Below, in pieces: positions 8,092 to 18,446 of a stretch of DNA of 50,976 nt. The position numbers and the translations under genes are program-made. The stretch is from Solobacterium sp. (GTDB lineage Bacteria > Bacillota_I > Bacilli_A > Erysipelotrichales > Erysipelotrichaceae), in contig JAFWFE010000095.1 of the NCBI GenBank assembly GCA_017512555.1, positions 1 to 50,976 on the forward strand, read 5' to 3'. How positions within the stretch are numbered: position 1 is the first letter of the stretch; every line of letters begins with the position of its first letter. The notes beneath the pieces are model-generated. The model was given only the letters and a program-made list of their open reading frames with translations, was not told where the DNA came from and did no database searches.

Positions 8092-9444
8092 TTACTGTTT
8101 CCCACCGGGACCGAATCCTCCCTGCATTCCTCCGGGACCCTGCGGTCTGCCGCCGAACGGATTACCCTGCGGAGTTTCGCCCTCCGGCATCTCTCCGTTA
8201 CCACCAGGCATCATACCGCCATGCATACCGCCGCCGAAACCCATCATGGAGTTTGTGATACTGGTGATCTGTGTACCGTTCACCGTGACTGTTCCGCCGT
8301 TCAGTTCCGCACCGTAGTCAAAGTCAAAGGCAGACTGGGCAGAGATGTTGATCGTACCGCCGTTAATGTAGATATAACCGTTGGAGTCAATGGCGTCAGT
8401 ATCTCCCGCAGCCATCGTGATGTCCAGAGAACCGCCGTTGATTTCTATTGTCGGTTTATATGCGCTGGATTTCGCGGAAGCGTTAATGCCATCATCGGAA
8501 GCGTTGATCGTGAACTTACCGTCGTTGATCCTGACATAGGTTCCTTCGACTGCTTCTTCTGCCTTGATCGTGAATGTACCGCCGTCGATCTCCACCAGGG
8601 ATATACCCTGAATACCGTCGGATTCCGCGTTGATGTCAAAGTTACCGCCGCTGATGTAGATCATCCCCTGTGTATCATCTTCATCATTTTCACTGTGCAG
8701 TGCGTCCTTGGAGGTATTGATCGTAAACTCACCTTCACAGATCAGAATCGAATCGTTAGCTTCAATCGCGTCACTTTCGGAAGTGATGACGTATGAGCCA
8801 CCGGTGATCTTGAGATCATCCTTGGAAGTGATTCCGTTATCTGTGGAGTTGATGACCAATTTACCCAGGCCATTCAGTACAAGGTCGTCCTTACTGAAGA
8901 TCACCGCATCGGTATTGGTCTCTCCGTCACTGCGGAAGGTGCCGGTGACTATCAGCTTATTCTCAGAGTCTGTGGTTGTCACAAATACCTTATCTGCGGA
9001 TTTCACATAGATTGCGGGGTAGTCAGCGTTGGTGATGGACACACCGTCCAGAACAATCTGTACCTTTTCCGAGGAATCCACATCGACTACGATCGTAGCT
9101 TCTTCCGCACTTCCGCTGATGACATATACTCCTTCTTCGGTAATCGTGTATTCCTGGTTATCCTGCAGAGTGTAGGTCTTTGCGTTACTGGTATCTGCAG
9201 TCTGTTCCAGATCTCTGTCGGTGAAGTATTCACTTTCTGACTGTGTCTTGACTGTTTCTGTGACTTGTACGGCAGTTGTACTTTCACTTGCGGGGGCTGC
9301 AGGTTCGGCTGTGACTTCTGCGGGTGCTGCCGTTTCAGGTGCAGCTGTATTCTCGTTCTCCTGTGCTGTACATCCGGCCAGTCCGGCAAGTAATCCGGCG
9401 CTGACAAGCAGGGATACCATCTTCTTCATTTCTTTGTTTTTCAT
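8092..9444 (-). CDS. Secreted lipoprotein with carbohydrate-binding beta-helix (DUF4353/Cthe_2159-like)
   Basis: A 450-residue protein. The signal peptide ends in a lipobox LAGLAGC (Cys near residue 25), followed by an Ala/Glu/Thr/Pro-rich linker to about residue 75. Residues 90-385 are repetitive beta-strand units of the kind I-N-G-G-x-x-x-I and S-D-A-I, matching the right-handed beta-helix family typified by Clostridium thermocellum Cthe_2159, which binds polygalacturonate and cellulose. The last 60 residues are a Gly/Met/Pro low-complexity tail (GGMHGGMMPGG and similar). AAAGGAG precedes the start. Likely a cell-surface carbohydrate-binding protein; ligand not inferable. Single-gene unit bounded by terminators. 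Confidence 0.82.
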   Translation of the reverse strand: MKNKEMKKMVSLLVSAGLLAGLAGCTAQENENTAAPETAAPAEVTAEPAAPASESTTAVQVTETVKTQSESEYFTDRDLEQTADTSNAKTYTLQDNQEYTITEEGVYVISGSAEEATIVVDVDSSEKVQIVLDGVSITNADYPAIYVKSADKVFVTTTDSENKLIVTGTFRSDGETNTDAVIFSKDDLVLNGLGKLVINSTDNGITSKDDLKITGGSYVITSESDAIEANDSILICEGEFTINTSKDALHSENDEDDTQGMIYISGGNFDINAESDGIQGISLVEIDGGTFTIKAEEAVEGTYVRINDGKFTINASDDGINASAKSSAYKPTIEINGGSLDITMAAGDTDAIDSNGYIYINGGTINISAQSAFDFDYGAELNGGTVTVNGTQITSITNSMMGFGGGMHGGMMPGGNGEMPEGETPQGNPFGGRPQGPGGMQGGFGPGGKQ

Positions 9445-9543
9445 AGGGAACTCCTTTCCGTTACTTGTGTTACGAGTAAAAGAATACCCAGTGAATGTGA
9501 AGAATATCTGAACTTCATGTGCAGGTTACCTAAATAATCCATG

Positions 9544-9567
9544 ATAAAACAGGGATTTCTCCCTGTT
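9544..9567 (-). terminator. Terminator of the aldo/keto reductase gene
   Basis: Stem AACAGGGA (9548-9555) with TCCCTGTT (9560-9567) around a 4-base loop, followed by TTTTATCAT on the minus strand, five bases past the stop codon. Confidence 0.85.
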
Positions 9568-9571
9568 AGTC

Positions 9572-10708
9572 TTAGTGTTCGTAATGTTTTGCGACATCCT
9601 GCAGATACTGGATGATCGGGAGATGCTGGGGACATACTCCTTCACATTGTCCGCATTGGATACAGTCAGAAGCTTTCCCGAAGGTCTGGTTCAGAATCTG
9701 GTAATTGGTAAAGTTGATGGTCCATCCCTTCTCTTCCAGGTCTTCACGCATATCTTCGTTATAGATGGAGAAATATTTCGGGATGGCAATATGCATCGGG
9801 CATCCCTCTGTACAGTAGGAACAACCTGTGCAGGGAACGGTGATCTTACTGTTGATCATGTCCGCAGCCTTGAAGCACAGTGCTTTCTCTTCATCCGTCA
9901 GCGGGGTGAAGTTCTCCATGTAGCTGAGGTTATCTTCCATCTGTTCCAGATTACTCATACCGGAGAGTACGACCATGACTCCGGGCTGACTTGCCGCAAA
10001 GCGGATCGCCCAGCTTGGTACGGACATCTTTGGATCTGCAGACTTGAACATCTGTTCGACATCTGCCGGTACTTTCGCCAGTGTACCGCCTTTGACCGGC
10101 TCCATGACAATAACCGGTTTATTATGTTTTACTGCTGTTTCAAGAACTGCGCGTGACTGGATCCATTCACTTTCCCAGTCCAGATAATTCAGCTGGATCT
10201 GTACAAATTCCATCTCCGGATGTTTCGTCAGGATCTCGTCCAGAAGTTCGGGAGTATCGTGGAAGGAGAATCCCGCATGTTTGACCAAGCCCTGGGCTTT
10301 CTTCTCCAGGAGCCAGCTGAAACAGTCAAATTCTTCGTACTTCGGATACATGTCTGCTTCTATACCATGCAGGAGATAGTAGTCAAAATAACCTGCACCA
10401 GTCTTCTCCAGCTGCGCGTTGAAGACTTTATCTCTGTCTTCCAAAGAGTTGAAGAATCCCGCATGAAGCTTTGTCGCAAGGGTAAAACTTTCTCTGGGAT
10501 AACGGCTGACCAGAGCTTCCTTCGCCACCTTTTCACTTGCGAAGCCGTTATACATCCAGGCTGTATCAAAGTAGGTAAAGCCCTTCTCCATAAACAGATC
10601 CACCATCTGTTTTACTTGTTCAATATCAACATCTGCCGCATTGGCGCTGTCATTGACAGGAAGACGCATCAGGCCGAAGCCAAGTTTCTTTGCCGGTTTG
10701 AATTCCAT
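9572..10708 (-). CDS. Aldo/keto reductase with C-terminal 4Fe-4S ferredoxin domain
   Basis: A 378-residue protein. The N-terminal TIM barrel carries GFGLMRLP and the aldo/keto reductase features FDTAWMYNG (Asp and Tyr of the tetrad) and YLLHG. The C-terminal 100 residues hold two cysteine clusters, CTGCSYCTEGCP and CIQCGQCEGVCP, expected to bind two 4Fe-4S centres. Proteins of this architecture are common in anaerobes and are thought to couple carbonyl reduction to ferredoxin-like electron transfer; the substrate is unknown. AAAGGA precedes the start, and a perfect inverted repeat lies about 36 bases upstream of the start codon, suggesting dedicated regulation. Confidence 0.88.
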   Translation of the reverse strand: MEFKPAKKLGFGLMRLPVNDSANAADVDIEQVKQMVDLFMEKGFTYFDTAWMYNGFASEKVAKEALVSRYPRESFTLATKLHAGFFNSLEDRDKVFNAQLEKTGAGYFDYYLLHGIEADMYPKYEEFDCFSWLLEKKAQGLVKHAGFSFHDTPELLDEILTKHPEMEFVQIQLNYLDWESEWIQSRAVLETAVKHNKPVIVMEPVKGGTLAKVPADVEQMFKSADPKMSVPSWAIRFAASQPGVMVVLSGMSNLEQMEDNLSYMENFTPLTDEEKALCFKAADMINSKITVPCTGCSYCTEGCPMHIAIPKYFSIYNEDMREDLEEKGWTINFTNYQILNQTFGKASDCIQCGQCEGVCPQHLPIIQYLQDVAKHYEH

Positions 10709-10743
10709 CTCGTTATTCCTTTCTACCTCTTTGTAAGATTATG

Positions 10744-10768
10744 ATCTGTATTCCTGAAACATACAGAT
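10744..10768. promoter_or_regulatory. Candidate operator: perfect 8-9-8 inverted repeat upstream of the aldo/keto reductase
   Basis: ATCTGTAT (10744-10751), nine bases, then ATACAGAT (10761-10768). The position in the leader/promoter region of the single-gene unit suggests a repressor-binding site, although it could also form a hairpin in the mRNA leader. Regulator unknown. Confidence 0.45.
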
Positions 10769-10892
10769 TCTGTTCCTGTATTTATCATAAAACAGATTAT
10801 TTCCATACGCATATACATATATTTCATATTCATCTATGCAGGATATGCATGGTTTGAACAGGACGAGTGACTCTTTGGCTTGTACTGCGCAA

Positions 10893-10919
10893 GGAAAAAG
10901 AGAGTCCGCAAACTCTCTT
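10893..10919 (-). terminator. Terminator of mutS-uvrA
   Basis: Stem AAGAGAGT (10898-10905) with ACTCTCTT (10912-10919), followed on the minus strand by TTTCC; eight bases after the uvrA stop. Confidence 0.85.
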
Positions 10920-10927
10920 ATTAAACG

Positions 10928-13753
10928 TTATTTCTGTGTAAGTACTTTTTTCAGGTATTGTCCTGTCCAGGATGGTTCATATGCCGCAACCGTTTCCGGT
11001 GTGCCTTCCACAACCACAGTACCGCCGTTATCTCCGCCTTCCGGTCCCAGATCGATGATCCAGTCTGCGCATTTGATCACATCCAGGTTATGTTCAATCA
11101 CGATCACGGTATTTCCGGAATCGACGATTCTCTCCAGCACCGCAATCAGACGTTTGACATCATCGGTATGTAAGCCGGTTGTGGGTTCATCCAGGATATA
11201 TACGGTCTTGCCGGTAGGTTTCTTTTGCAGTTCGCTGGCCAGTTTAACTCTCTGGGCTTCTCCTCCGGATAATGTTGTGGAGGACTGGCCAAGTTTGATA
11301 TAACTTAGACCAACATCGTTAAGAGTCTGCAGTTTATTGCGGATCTTGGGGTGATTTGCGAACAGTGTCAAAGCTTCTTCCACCGTCATCTCGAGGACAT
11401 CGTAGATATTCTTTCCCTTGAAGGTACACTGCAGAGTTTCTTCGTTATAGCGCTTGCCGTGACATACTTCACATGGGACATAGACATCCGGCAGGAAGTT
11501 CATGGATATGGTCTTGATACCGTCTCCCTGACAGGCTTCACAGCGTCCTCCCTTGACGTTGAAGGAGAATCTGCCCTTGTCATAACCGCGCATACGTGCT
11601 TCCGGAGTATTGGCGAATACTTCACGGATATCGTCAAATACGCTGGTGTAGGTGGCCGGGTTGGACCGTGGTGTACGTCCGATGGGATCCTGGTCGATCT
11701 GTACAAGTTTATCGATGTTATCCAGTCCCTTGATCTTCTTGAACTTCCCGGGTTTGATCTTGGTCCTGCCGAGATTCTGGCGTACTGCCTTCATGAATAC
11801 TTCGTTGACCAGGGTGGATTTCCCGCTTCCTGAGACACCGGTGACCAGGATCAGTTTACCCAGGGGGAATTTCACGTTGATTTCCTTGAGGTTGTTTTCG
11901 GCAGCACCGATCACTTCTACGACTTTACCGCTTCCTTTTCTTCTCTCCGCAGGTGTGTCGATACGTTTCTTGCCGGATAGATACTGGCCGGTGATGGATT
12001 CCGGGGTATTCATGATGTCCTGAGGCGTACCGTTGGCGATGACTTCTCCGCCATGGATGCCTGCACCGGGACCGATATCCACGATCCAGTCAGCGGACAA
12101 CATGGTTTCTTCGTCATGTTCGACAACGATCAGGGAGTTGCCTAAATCACGCATGTTCTTCAGGGTGTTGATCAGCTTGGCGTTATCTCTCTGGTGTAAG
12201 CCGATACTGGGTTCATCCAGTACATATAAGACACCGGTCAGGTGGGAACCGATCTGGGTTGCCAGACGTATACGCTGGGCTTCTCCTCCGGACAATGTGC
12301 CCGCAAGACGGTTCAGGGTAAGATACTCCAGTCCGACATCTTTCAGGAAGGATAAACGGTTATGGATCTCTTTTACCACGAGTTCCGCAATCTGGGCCTG
12401 GGTTTCATTCAACTCGACATGTTCCAGCCAGGATAGAGCTCCGGTTACGGATTGTTCGGTAAACTCATGGATATTCTTATCCCCTACCCTGACGCTGAGC
12501 GCCTGTTCGTTGAGTCTCTTTCCGCCGCACTTGGGACACGGAGATTCCATCATGAAGGACTGGTACCACTCCTTGGACATGGAGCTGCTGGTTTCTACAT
12601 ATCTGCGTTCAATCAGGCTCTTTACACCTTCGATATAATCGTTGCGGGTATAGGTATTCCCTCCTGAAGAAGTAATCGAGTACTTGATCGGACGGTCACT
12701 TCCGTAGAGGATGGCGTGTAACTGCGTCTTGGATAGCTTCTTGATCGGTGCATCCAGATCTACCTTGTAGGCACGGCACAAAGTCGCAAATGTCTGCCAC
12801 TCGATATTCTCCGTATCCACGATATTCTTGTAGTAACGGATGCCTCCCTGGCGTATGGATTTGGAGGGATCCGGAATCAGGATATCCACATCGACTTCTT
12901 CGGTGACACCCAGTCCGTGACATACATCACAGGCGCCCAGAGGCGCGTTGAACGAGAACAGACGTGGTTCCAGTTTGGGTACGGAGAAGCCGCAGATCTT
13001 ACACGCGTAGTTACTGGAGAACAGGGTTTCTTCTTCACCGTTCTGGACAATCGCCATACCATCCGCAAGGGATAACGCGGTTTCCAGAGAGTCATGGATT
13101 CTTCCCCGGGAGTCTTCGCGTTTGATGATACGGTCAATCACCACATCGATATCGTGTTTCTGGTTCTTTTCCAGAATGATTTCATCTTCCAGAAGTCTTA
13201 TTTCTCCGTCTACCTTGACCCGGACATATCCGTCTTTCTGCAGTTTTTCGAAGGTATCCTTATAGGTTCCTTTCTTATTGCGGATGATTGGAGCCATGAT
13301 CGTTAATCTGGAGCCGTCTTCCATGGCCATGACCTGACTTACCATCTCGGTAATTGTCTGCCCGGTGATCGGGATATTGTGATTCGGGCAGTATGGGATA
13401 CCTGTACGGGCATATAAAAGACGCAGGTAGTCATAGATCTCCGTGACTGTGCCTACCGTGGATCTGGGGTTGTTTGAGGTGGTCTTCTGGTCAATGGAGA
13501 TCGCAGGTGAGAGTCCTTCGATCTGTTCGACATTGGGCTTGTCTACACCGCCGAGGAACATTCTGGCATAGGCACTGAGGGACTCCACATAACGTCTTTG
13601 TCCTTCGGCATAGATCGTGTCAAACGCCAGGGATGTCTTTCCGCTTCCGGATAATCCTGTCATGACGACTAGTTTATTCCTGGGGATTTCCAGGGATATG
13701 TTTTTCAGGTTATTTTCCTTGGCACCATGGATAATGATCTTATCTAGTTCCAT
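10928..13753 (-). CDS. uvrA: Excinuclease ABC subunit UvrA
   Basis: A 941-residue protein of normal length. It contains two ABC ATPase modules, the first with Walker A GLSGSGKT at 33-40 and the second with [12 protein letters not shown] signatures LSGGEAQR occur in both halves. Zinc-binding CxxC pairs are present: CKICGF with [14 protein letters not shown], and CEACQGDG with CEVCHGKR. UvrA recognises bulky DNA lesions and loads UvrB in nucleotide excision repair. It starts 3 bases after mutS, with an AAAGGAG ribosome binding site lying in the last mutS codons, so the two repair genes are co-transcribed. uvrB is not beside it. Confidence 0.98.
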   Translation of the reverse strand: MELDKIIIHGAKENNLKNISLEIPRNKLVVMTGLSGSGKTSLAFDTIYAEGQRRYVESLSAYARMFLGGVDKPNVEQIEGLSPAISIDQKTTSNNPRSTVGTVTEIYDYLRLLYARTGIPYCPNHNIPITGQTITEMVSQVMAMEDGSRLTIMAPIIRNKKGTYKDTFEKLQKDGYVRVKVDGEIRLLEDEIILEKNQKHDIDVVIDRIIKREDSRGRIHDSLETALSLADGMAIVQNGEEETLFSSNYACKICGFSVPKLEPRLFSFNAPLGACDVCHGLGVTEEVDVDILIPDPSKSIRQGGIRYYKNIVDTENIEWQTFATLCRAYKVDLDAPIKKLSKTQLHAILYGSDRPIKYSITSSGGNTYTRNDYIEGVKSLIERRYVETSSSMSKEWYQSFMMESPCPKCGGKRLNEQALSVRVGDKNIHEFTEQSVTGALSWLEHVELNETQAQIAELVVKEIHNRLSFLKDVGLEYLTLNRLAGTLSGGEAQRIRLATQIGSHLTGVLYVLDEPSIGLHQRDNAKLINTLKNMRDLGNSLIVVEHDEETMLSADWIVDIGPGAGIHGGEVIANGTPQDIMNTPESITGQYLSGKKRIDTPAERRKGSGKVVEVIGAAENNLKEINVKFPLGKLILVTGVSGSGKSTLVNEVFMKAVRQNLGRTKIKPGKFKKIKGLDNIDKLVQIDQDPIGRTPRSNPATYTSVFDDIREVFANTPEARMRGYDKGRFSFNVKGGRCEACQGDGIKTISMNFLPDVYVPCEVCHGKRYNEETLQCTFKGKNIYDVLEMTVEEALTLFANHPKIRNKLQTLNDVGLSYIKLGQSSTTLSGGEAQRVKLASELQKKPTGKTVYILDEPTTGLHTDDVKRLIAVLERIVDSGNTVIVIEHNLDVIKCADWIIDLGPEGGDNGGTVVVEGTPETVAAYEPSWTGQYLKKVLTQK

Positions 13754-13756
13754 TGT

Positions 13757-16279
13757 TTACTCCTTTTTGGCGATATCCGAGAGATCCGCAAGCATCTGCC
13801 AGGCTTCACGCGGGGAGATATCATCCGCGTTGATCTGTTTCAGCTTATCCAGGATTTCCTTCGCCTTCGGGTCTTCTTTCTTCATTTCTACCAGCTGGTA
13901 GGTCTGCTGGACAACTCTCTTCTTGGATTCCAGTTCTTTCTGCAGGGATGCGGCACGGGCAAGTACGGTTTCCGGTAATCCTGCCAATCTGGCAACGTTG
14001 ATACCGTAAGAGCGGTCTGCGCTTCCGTTCTTGATCTTGTACAGGAAGGTGACTTCGTTGTTGGTTTCCTTCACCGCAACATGGACATTGCGGATACCGT
14101 CAACCGTATCACTGAGAGAGGTTAACTCGTGGTAATGTGTACTGAACATGGTCTTGGCGTGGATACAGGCAGCGATGTACTCGATCATTGCCTGGGCTAA
14201 TGCCATACCATCGTAGGTGGATGTGCCTCTTCCAATCTCATCAAACAGGATGAAAGAACGTGGTGTCGCCTGCATCAGGGCATGATTGGCTTCGGTCATT
14301 TCCACCATGAAGGTAGACTGACCGGAGAGGATATCATCACTGGCGCCGATCCGGGTAAAGATCTTGTCAAAGACTGGCATACGGCACTGTCTGGCAGGTA
14401 CATAGCAGCCCATCTGAGCCATGATGATGATCAACGCAGTCTGTCTCATGTATGTAGACTTACCGCCCATATTCGGTCCTGTAATCAACAGGATACGGTC
14501 CTGGTCGTCCATCTTGACATCGTTTGCGACATACTTGGGATCTTTCATCATCTGGTCCAGGATCGGGTGTCTGCCATGGGTGATATTCAATTCACTCTCC
14601 GTAAATTCCGGACGGACATAGCCGTAACGGGAACTGATCTCCGCCAGGGACGCGTAACAATCGATCTCTGCCAGAGCCAGCGCAAGTTTCTGTAACTTCG
14701 GCAATTCCGCGCGTATTCTGTCCAGGATCTCACTGAACAACCTGCGTTCTATGCGGATAGCGTTCTCTTCCGCGTGCAGGATCATGTCTTCTTTTTCCTT
14801 TAATTCCTGGGAAATGAAACGTTCGTTGTTTACCAGGGTCTGTTTACGTACATAGCCCCAGTCGTCCTGTACCTGCTGGGCTGCCGCCTTGGAGATTTCA
14901 ATATAATACCCGAAGACCTTGTTATAACCGATCTTCAAGGTCTTGATTCCGGTCTTTTCTCTTTCTTTGGCTTCCATCTCACTGATGAATTTACGTCCGC
15001 TTCTTTGAATCTTGCGGGCTTCATCCAGTTCCGCGTTATAGCCGTCACGGAAGATACCGCCGTCGGACATCTGTACGGGAGGTTCTTCCACAAAGGCATC
15101 CGATAACAGTTCATTCAGTTCGGACAGAGGATCAATACCGGCATAGATACCAAAAGCTTCCGTACGGACATCTTCCAGTATTCCTGGTACTTCCGCAAGG
15201 GTCTTGCTCAGACGCAGGCAGTCCACCGCGTTTGCCGTATTCATTGCGCATCTGCCGATCAGACGCTGTAAATCATAGATCTTACCGAGATGATCACGGA
15301 GATCCTGACGTTTCATGAACTCCTTACGCAGGTATTCCAGACGGTCATAGCGTTTCTCGATCTCGGTCTGGTTTACCAGGGGCTTCTCGATCCACTTGCG
15401 CAGTAAGCGTGAGCCCATGGCACTGCGGCAGACATCCAGGAATGTCCACAGGGTTTCGGTCTTGTTCTGATAGCGTAACGGGGTGATCAGTTCCAGGTTC
15501 TGTCTGGTATTGAGATCCATGTACAACGTATCGTTTTCGTTTTCGATCGTACATACACCGAGATGACCGATCACATGTCTCTGGGTTTCTTCCAGGTAGT
15601 TCAGCATGCGTCCGTAGGCCGCAAGCTGATAGTCTTTGCGCAGATCTTCACACAACGGCAGATATTCCGGCTTGATCTGTGTTTCATCACAGTAAGAGAT
15701 TACGATCTGCATTTCCCGGATCATCTTCAGTGTGCGCTCATCAAAGTTCTTCTGTACGACGATCTCCCGTACATCATTTCTGAGCAGGCACTGGGTCAAG
15801 GCAGAGAAGTTGTGGTCACAGTTCTGCAGGGTATTTTCCCCGGTACTGGCTTCCGCAATGGCCAGGGCATATCCGTAGCCGTAATCCTCAATTGCCGCAA
15901 GATATACGCTTGTCTTCTCATCCGTGATTTCTTCCATGACGGTTCCCGGTGTAACAATACGGATGACGTCACGTTCCACCAGACCGACAGCTTCCGCAGG
16001 ATCCTGCATCTGTTCCACAATACCGACTTTATATCCACGTTGTACCAGTCTCTGAATATATGTGCTTACCGCATGGTGCGGTACACCGCACATCGGGATC
16101 CTGTCCTTGACTCCCGCGCTCTTGCCGGTAAGTACCAGGTCCAGTTCACGGCTGGCAATCTTCGCGTCCTCAAAAAACATCTCGTAGAAGTCTCCGACAC
16201 GGTAAAAGATCAGCGTATCTTCATACTGTTCCTTGACTTTCAGGTACTGCATAATCATCGGTGTATAGGTTTCTGCCAT
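13757..16279 (-). CDS. mutS: DNA mismatch repair protein MutS
   Basis: An 840-residue protein. The N-terminal mismatch-binding domain includes the Phe-x-Glu wedge motif ([12 protein letters not shown]). Connector, lever and clamp regions follow, then an ABC ATPase with Walker [10 protein letters not shown], Walker [14 protein letters not shown] and the STHYHEL motif. MutS recognises base mismatches and small loops and recruits MutL. mutL is not in the window. GAAAGAGG lies just upstream of the ATG, with two consensus -10 boxes behind it. Confidence 0.98.
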   Translation of the reverse strand: MAETYTPMIMQYLKVKEQYEDTLIFYRVGDFYEMFFEDAKIASRELDLVLTGKSAGVKDRIPMCGVPHHAVSTYIQRLVQRGYKVGIVEQMQDPAEAVGLVERDVIRIVTPGTVMEEITDEKTSVYLAAIEDYGYGYALAIAEASTGENTLQNCDHNFSALTQCLLRNDVREIVVQKNFDERTLKMIREMQIVISYCDETQIKPEYLPLCEDLRKDYQLAAYGRMLNYLEETQRHVIGHLGVCTIENENDTLYMDLNTRQNLELITPLRYQNKTETLWTFLDVCRSAMGSRLLRKWIEKPLVNQTEIEKRYDRLEYLRKEFMKRQDLRDHLGKIYDLQRLIGRCAMNTANAVDCLRLSKTLAEVPGILEDVRTEAFGIYAGIDPLSELNELLSDAFVEEPPVQMSDGGIFRDGYNAELDEARKIQRSGRKFISEMEAKEREKTGIKTLKIGYNKVFGYYIEISKAAAQQVQDDWGYVRKQTLVNNERFISQELKEKEDMILHAEENAIRIERRLFSEILDRIRAELPKLQKLALALAEIDCYASLAEISSRYGYVRPEFTESELNITHGRHPILDQMMKDPKYVANDVKMDDQDRILLITGPNMGGKSTYMRQTALIIIMAQMGCYVPARQCRMPVFDKIFTRIGASDDILSGQSTFMVEMTEANHALMQATPRSFILFDEIGRGTSTYDGMALAQAMIEYIAACIHAKTMFSTHYHELTSLSDTVDGIRNVHVAVKETNNEVTFLYKIKNGSADRSYGINVARLAGLPETVLARAASLQKELESKKRVVQQTYQLVEMKKEDPKAKEILDKLKQINADDISPREAWQMLADLSDIAKKE

Positions 16280-16301
16280 AGTTCCTCTTTCGTACTGACA
16301 T

Positions 16302-16339
16302 ATTATACCAAATCCTGTGATTCTTTCGAGGAGATTATA
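16302..16339 (-). promoter_or_regulatory. Candidate promoters of mutS-uvrA (two -10 boxes)
   Basis: TATAAT occurs on the minus strand at 16302-16307, with an upstream TGG giving an extended -10, and again at 16334-16339. Neither has a good -35. The first places the start of transcription about 15-20 bases ahead of the ribosome binding site. Confidence 0.55.
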
Positions 16340-16371
16340 CTTGTGCAGAAAACTTCAGAAAATCTAAACCA

Positions 16372-16417
16372 GGGAATAAGAAAACCTGGTGTGATCTGTA
16401 TGAACACACCAGGTTTT
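16372..16417 (-). terminator. Terminator of the sucrose EII-ptsH-ptsI operon
   Basis: A 13-bp perfect stem (AAAACCTGGTGTG at 16381-16393 with CACACCAGGTTTT at 16405-16417) with an 11-base loop, and a T-rich tail on the minus strand (TTTTCTTATT). T-runs on both sides would also let it work in the opposite direction. Confidence 0.9.
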
Positions 16418-16437
16418 TTACTTTGTGACTTCAGGTT

Positions 16438-18096
16438 TTACTTGCACTCAAGTTTATCCAATGTACAAGTCTTGGCGATGGATTTACGGATCGCTGCACG
16501 TAACGGCAGTACGCTTGCCGGGGATACGGACAGTTCATCAATACCGATAGCCAGGAATGTTTCCAGAAGTTCAAGATCAGCGCCTAATTCACCACAGATA
16601 CCTACCCAGATACCATTGTGGTGAGCTGCGTCTGCGGTCATCTTCAAAGCACGTAATACAGCCGGATGATGCGCGTCAAAGAACTTGCCGAGGTCATTTG
16701 CCTGTCTGTCGCATGCCAGTGTGTACTGGGTCAGGTCGTTTGTGCCGACAGAGAAGAAGTCTACTTCTTTTGCCAGTTCTTCCGCCATGAATACGGATGC
16801 CGGTGTTTCGATCATGATACCGAGTTCTGTATCCGGGTTGAACGGAAGACCCTCTTTCTTCAGTTCCTTCATGACAGCTTCACATGCACGCTTACATTCA
16901 CGAACTTCCCACACCGAAGTGATCATCGGGAACATGATCGCAATCTTACCGTAAGCGGATGCGCGGTACAGCGCTCTTAACTGTGTACGGAATACTTCCG
17001 GACGGTTCAGACAGATACGGATCGCGCGTACACCAAGTGCCGGGTTTTCTTCCTTTGCCAGGTTGAAGTAAGGAACCTGCTTGTCAGCGCCGATATCCAA
17101 TGTACGGATAATCACGGTCTTACCGTTCATCGCTGCCGCAACGGTCTTGTATGCTTCAAACTGCTGGTCTTCTGTAGGATAGTCATCGGACTTCAGATAC
17201 AGGAATTCGGAACGGAATAATCCGATACCCTGTCCGTCATTGTTCAGTACAGCAGTAACATCATCTGGTGAACCGATGTTGCAGTAGACCTTGATATGAC
17301 GTCCGTCAAGAGTTACATCTTCCTGACCCTTCATGGTCTCCATGAGTTCTTTCATTTCTTGCTGTTTTGCGAACTTGTTGCGGAATATCGTCAGTGTCAG
17401 TTCATCCGGATCAAGGACAACTTTACCAGTTTCACCATCGATATACGCTGTTCTGCCCTGGTAAGCTTCTGTCAGTTCTTCACCACATCCGCAGATTGCC
17501 GGAATACCCATGGTACGCGCAAGAATCGCGGTATGTCCGTTACCGGAGCCTTCTCTTAACACAAAGCCCAGAATCTTGGATTTATCCAGCTGTAGTGTCT
17601 CGGACGGTGCCAGATCATCTGCCGCAAGGATCACCGGTTCTTCGGAATCAATTCCGCCTTCCGCAATACCCATCAGGTTATTCAGAATTCTCTGTGTTAC
17701 GTCACGGATATCGGAAGCTCTTGCCTGCATGTATGCGTCATCCATTGCCGCAAACATCTCCGCAAACTGTTCTCCTGCTGTCTTTACCGCATACTCAGCG
17801 TTGCAGTTCTCTTCTTCGAGGCAATCGTTGATGGTTTCGACATAGTCATCATCTTCCACAAACATCGCGTGTGTTTCAAACAAGATCGCGCTTTCATCAC
17901 CGGCTTCTTCACGGGCTTTTTCTGCCAGTGCTTCCAGCTGTTCGATGGATTTCGCTTTCGCTGCTTCCAGACGTTCTTTTTCCGCGTCCAGATCATCTAC
18001 AGTAGTCTTCGTGATGGTTGTGTCAGCTTTTTTATAGAAATACAACGGTCCGTTAATAATACCCTTGGACGCGCCTTTACCCTGAATTAAGATCAT
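16438..18096 (-). CDS. ptsI: PTS Enzyme I (phosphoenolpyruvate-protein phosphotransferase)
   Basis: A 552-residue protein, slightly shorter than the usual 570. The phosphohistidine domain has GHTAILARTMGIPA with the active His at 188; the usual TSH triplet reads NGH. The PEP-binding TIM barrel includes FLYLKSDDYPTEDQQF, IGADKQVPYF, IMIETPASVF and the FFSVGTNDLTQYTLACDR motif. EI takes phosphate from PEP and passes it to HPr. It follows ptsH after a 68-base gap containing a hairpin, and has its own strong GGGAGGAG ribosome binding site. Confidence 0.97.
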   Translation of the reverse strand: MILIQGKGASKGIINGPLYFYKKADTTITKTTVDDLDAEKERLEAAKAKSIEQLEALAEKAREEAGDESAILFETHAMFVEDDDYVETINDCLEEENCNAEYAVKTAGEQFAEMFAAMDDAYMQARASDIRDVTQRILNNLMGIAEGGIDSEEPVILAADDLAPSETLQLDKSKILGFVLREGSGNGHTAILARTMGIPAICGCGEELTEAYQGRTAYIDGETGKVVLDPDELTLTIFRNKFAKQQEMKELMETMKGQEDVTLDGRHIKVYCNIGSPDDVTAVLNNDGQGIGLFRSEFLYLKSDDYPTEDQQFEAYKTVAAAMNGKTVIIRTLDIGADKQVPYFNLAKEENPALGVRAIRICLNRPEVFRTQLRALYRASAYGKIAIMFPMITSVWEVRECKRACEAVMKELKKEGLPFNPDTELGIMIETPASVFMAEELAKEVDFFSVGTNDLTQYTLACDRQANDLGKFFDAHHPAVLRALKMTADAAHHNGIWVGICGELGADLELLETFLAIGIDELSVSPASVLPLRAAIRKSIAKTCTLDKLECK

Positions 18097-18112
18097 ATAC
18101 TTTCTCCTCCCT

Positions 18113-18156
18113 GAGAAAACAAGAAAGCCGCCGGTTTCAATGAGTCAGCGGCTTTC
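18113..18156 (-). terminator. Intra-operon terminator/attenuator between ptsH and ptsI
   Basis: GCGGCTTTC (18148-18156) pairs with GAAAGCCGC (18123-18131) around a 16-base loop; the transcript continues with TTGTTTTC. It sits 9 bases after the ptsH stop and 27 before the ptsI start. Partial termination here would make more HPr than EI. Confidence 0.75.
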
Positions 18157-18164
18157 GGTTAGTA

Positions 18165-18425
18165 TTACAGATTTTCCTTTAAGAACGCTTCCAGAGCAGC
18201 GAGAGCTGCGTCTTCATCGCCGCCTTCGACCTGAATTGTTACTTCGTCTCCAGCCTTAACGCCAAGGTTCATCAGTTTCATCAGCTGAGAAGCTTTTACA
18301 GTCTGGTCACCCTTGGTCAGGAATACAGTTGTACCCTCAAAAGACTTTGCGAGTTTGGCAAGAAGTCCGGCAGGACGAGCATGAATTCCAATCGGATCGG
18401 TAATAAGATATTTGAATTCTTTCAT
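18165..18425 (-). CDS. ptsH: Phosphocarrier protein HPr (unusual regulatory-serine region)
   Basis: Eighty-six residues, normal size. The catalytic site GIHARPAG with His15 is intact, so phosphate relay from EI to EII should work. The regulatory-serine helix, normally K-S-I-M-G-V-M-S-L-G, reads A-S-Q-L-M-K-L-M-N-L-G. There is a serine at position 46 by counting, but aligning from the conserved L-G places it one residue early and puts Gln at the usual serine site. The gene sits 21 bases after the EIIBCA stop. Confidence 0.96.
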   Translation of the reverse strand: MKEFKYLITDPIGIHARPAGLLAKLAKSFEGTTVFLTKGDQTVKASQLMKLMNLGVKAGDEVTIQVEGGDEDAALAALEAFLKENL

Positions 18426-18446
18426 GATGTGCTCCTTTCAATTGTC

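Noticed and set aside
8100..8240. GC-rich repeats as a possible CRISPR or mobile repeat
   Set aside because: These encode the Gly/Met/Pro-rich tail of the lipoprotein; units are irregular and in frame.
13757..16279. MutS2/MutSB instead of MutS
   Set aside because: The N-terminal mismatch-recognition domain with the Phe-x-Glu motif is present and there is no Smr domain, so it is MutS.
15563..16624. 353-codon plus-strand frame opposite mutS
   Set aside because: It lies over mutS and the following intergenic terminator; codon use and composition are those of an antisense shadow.
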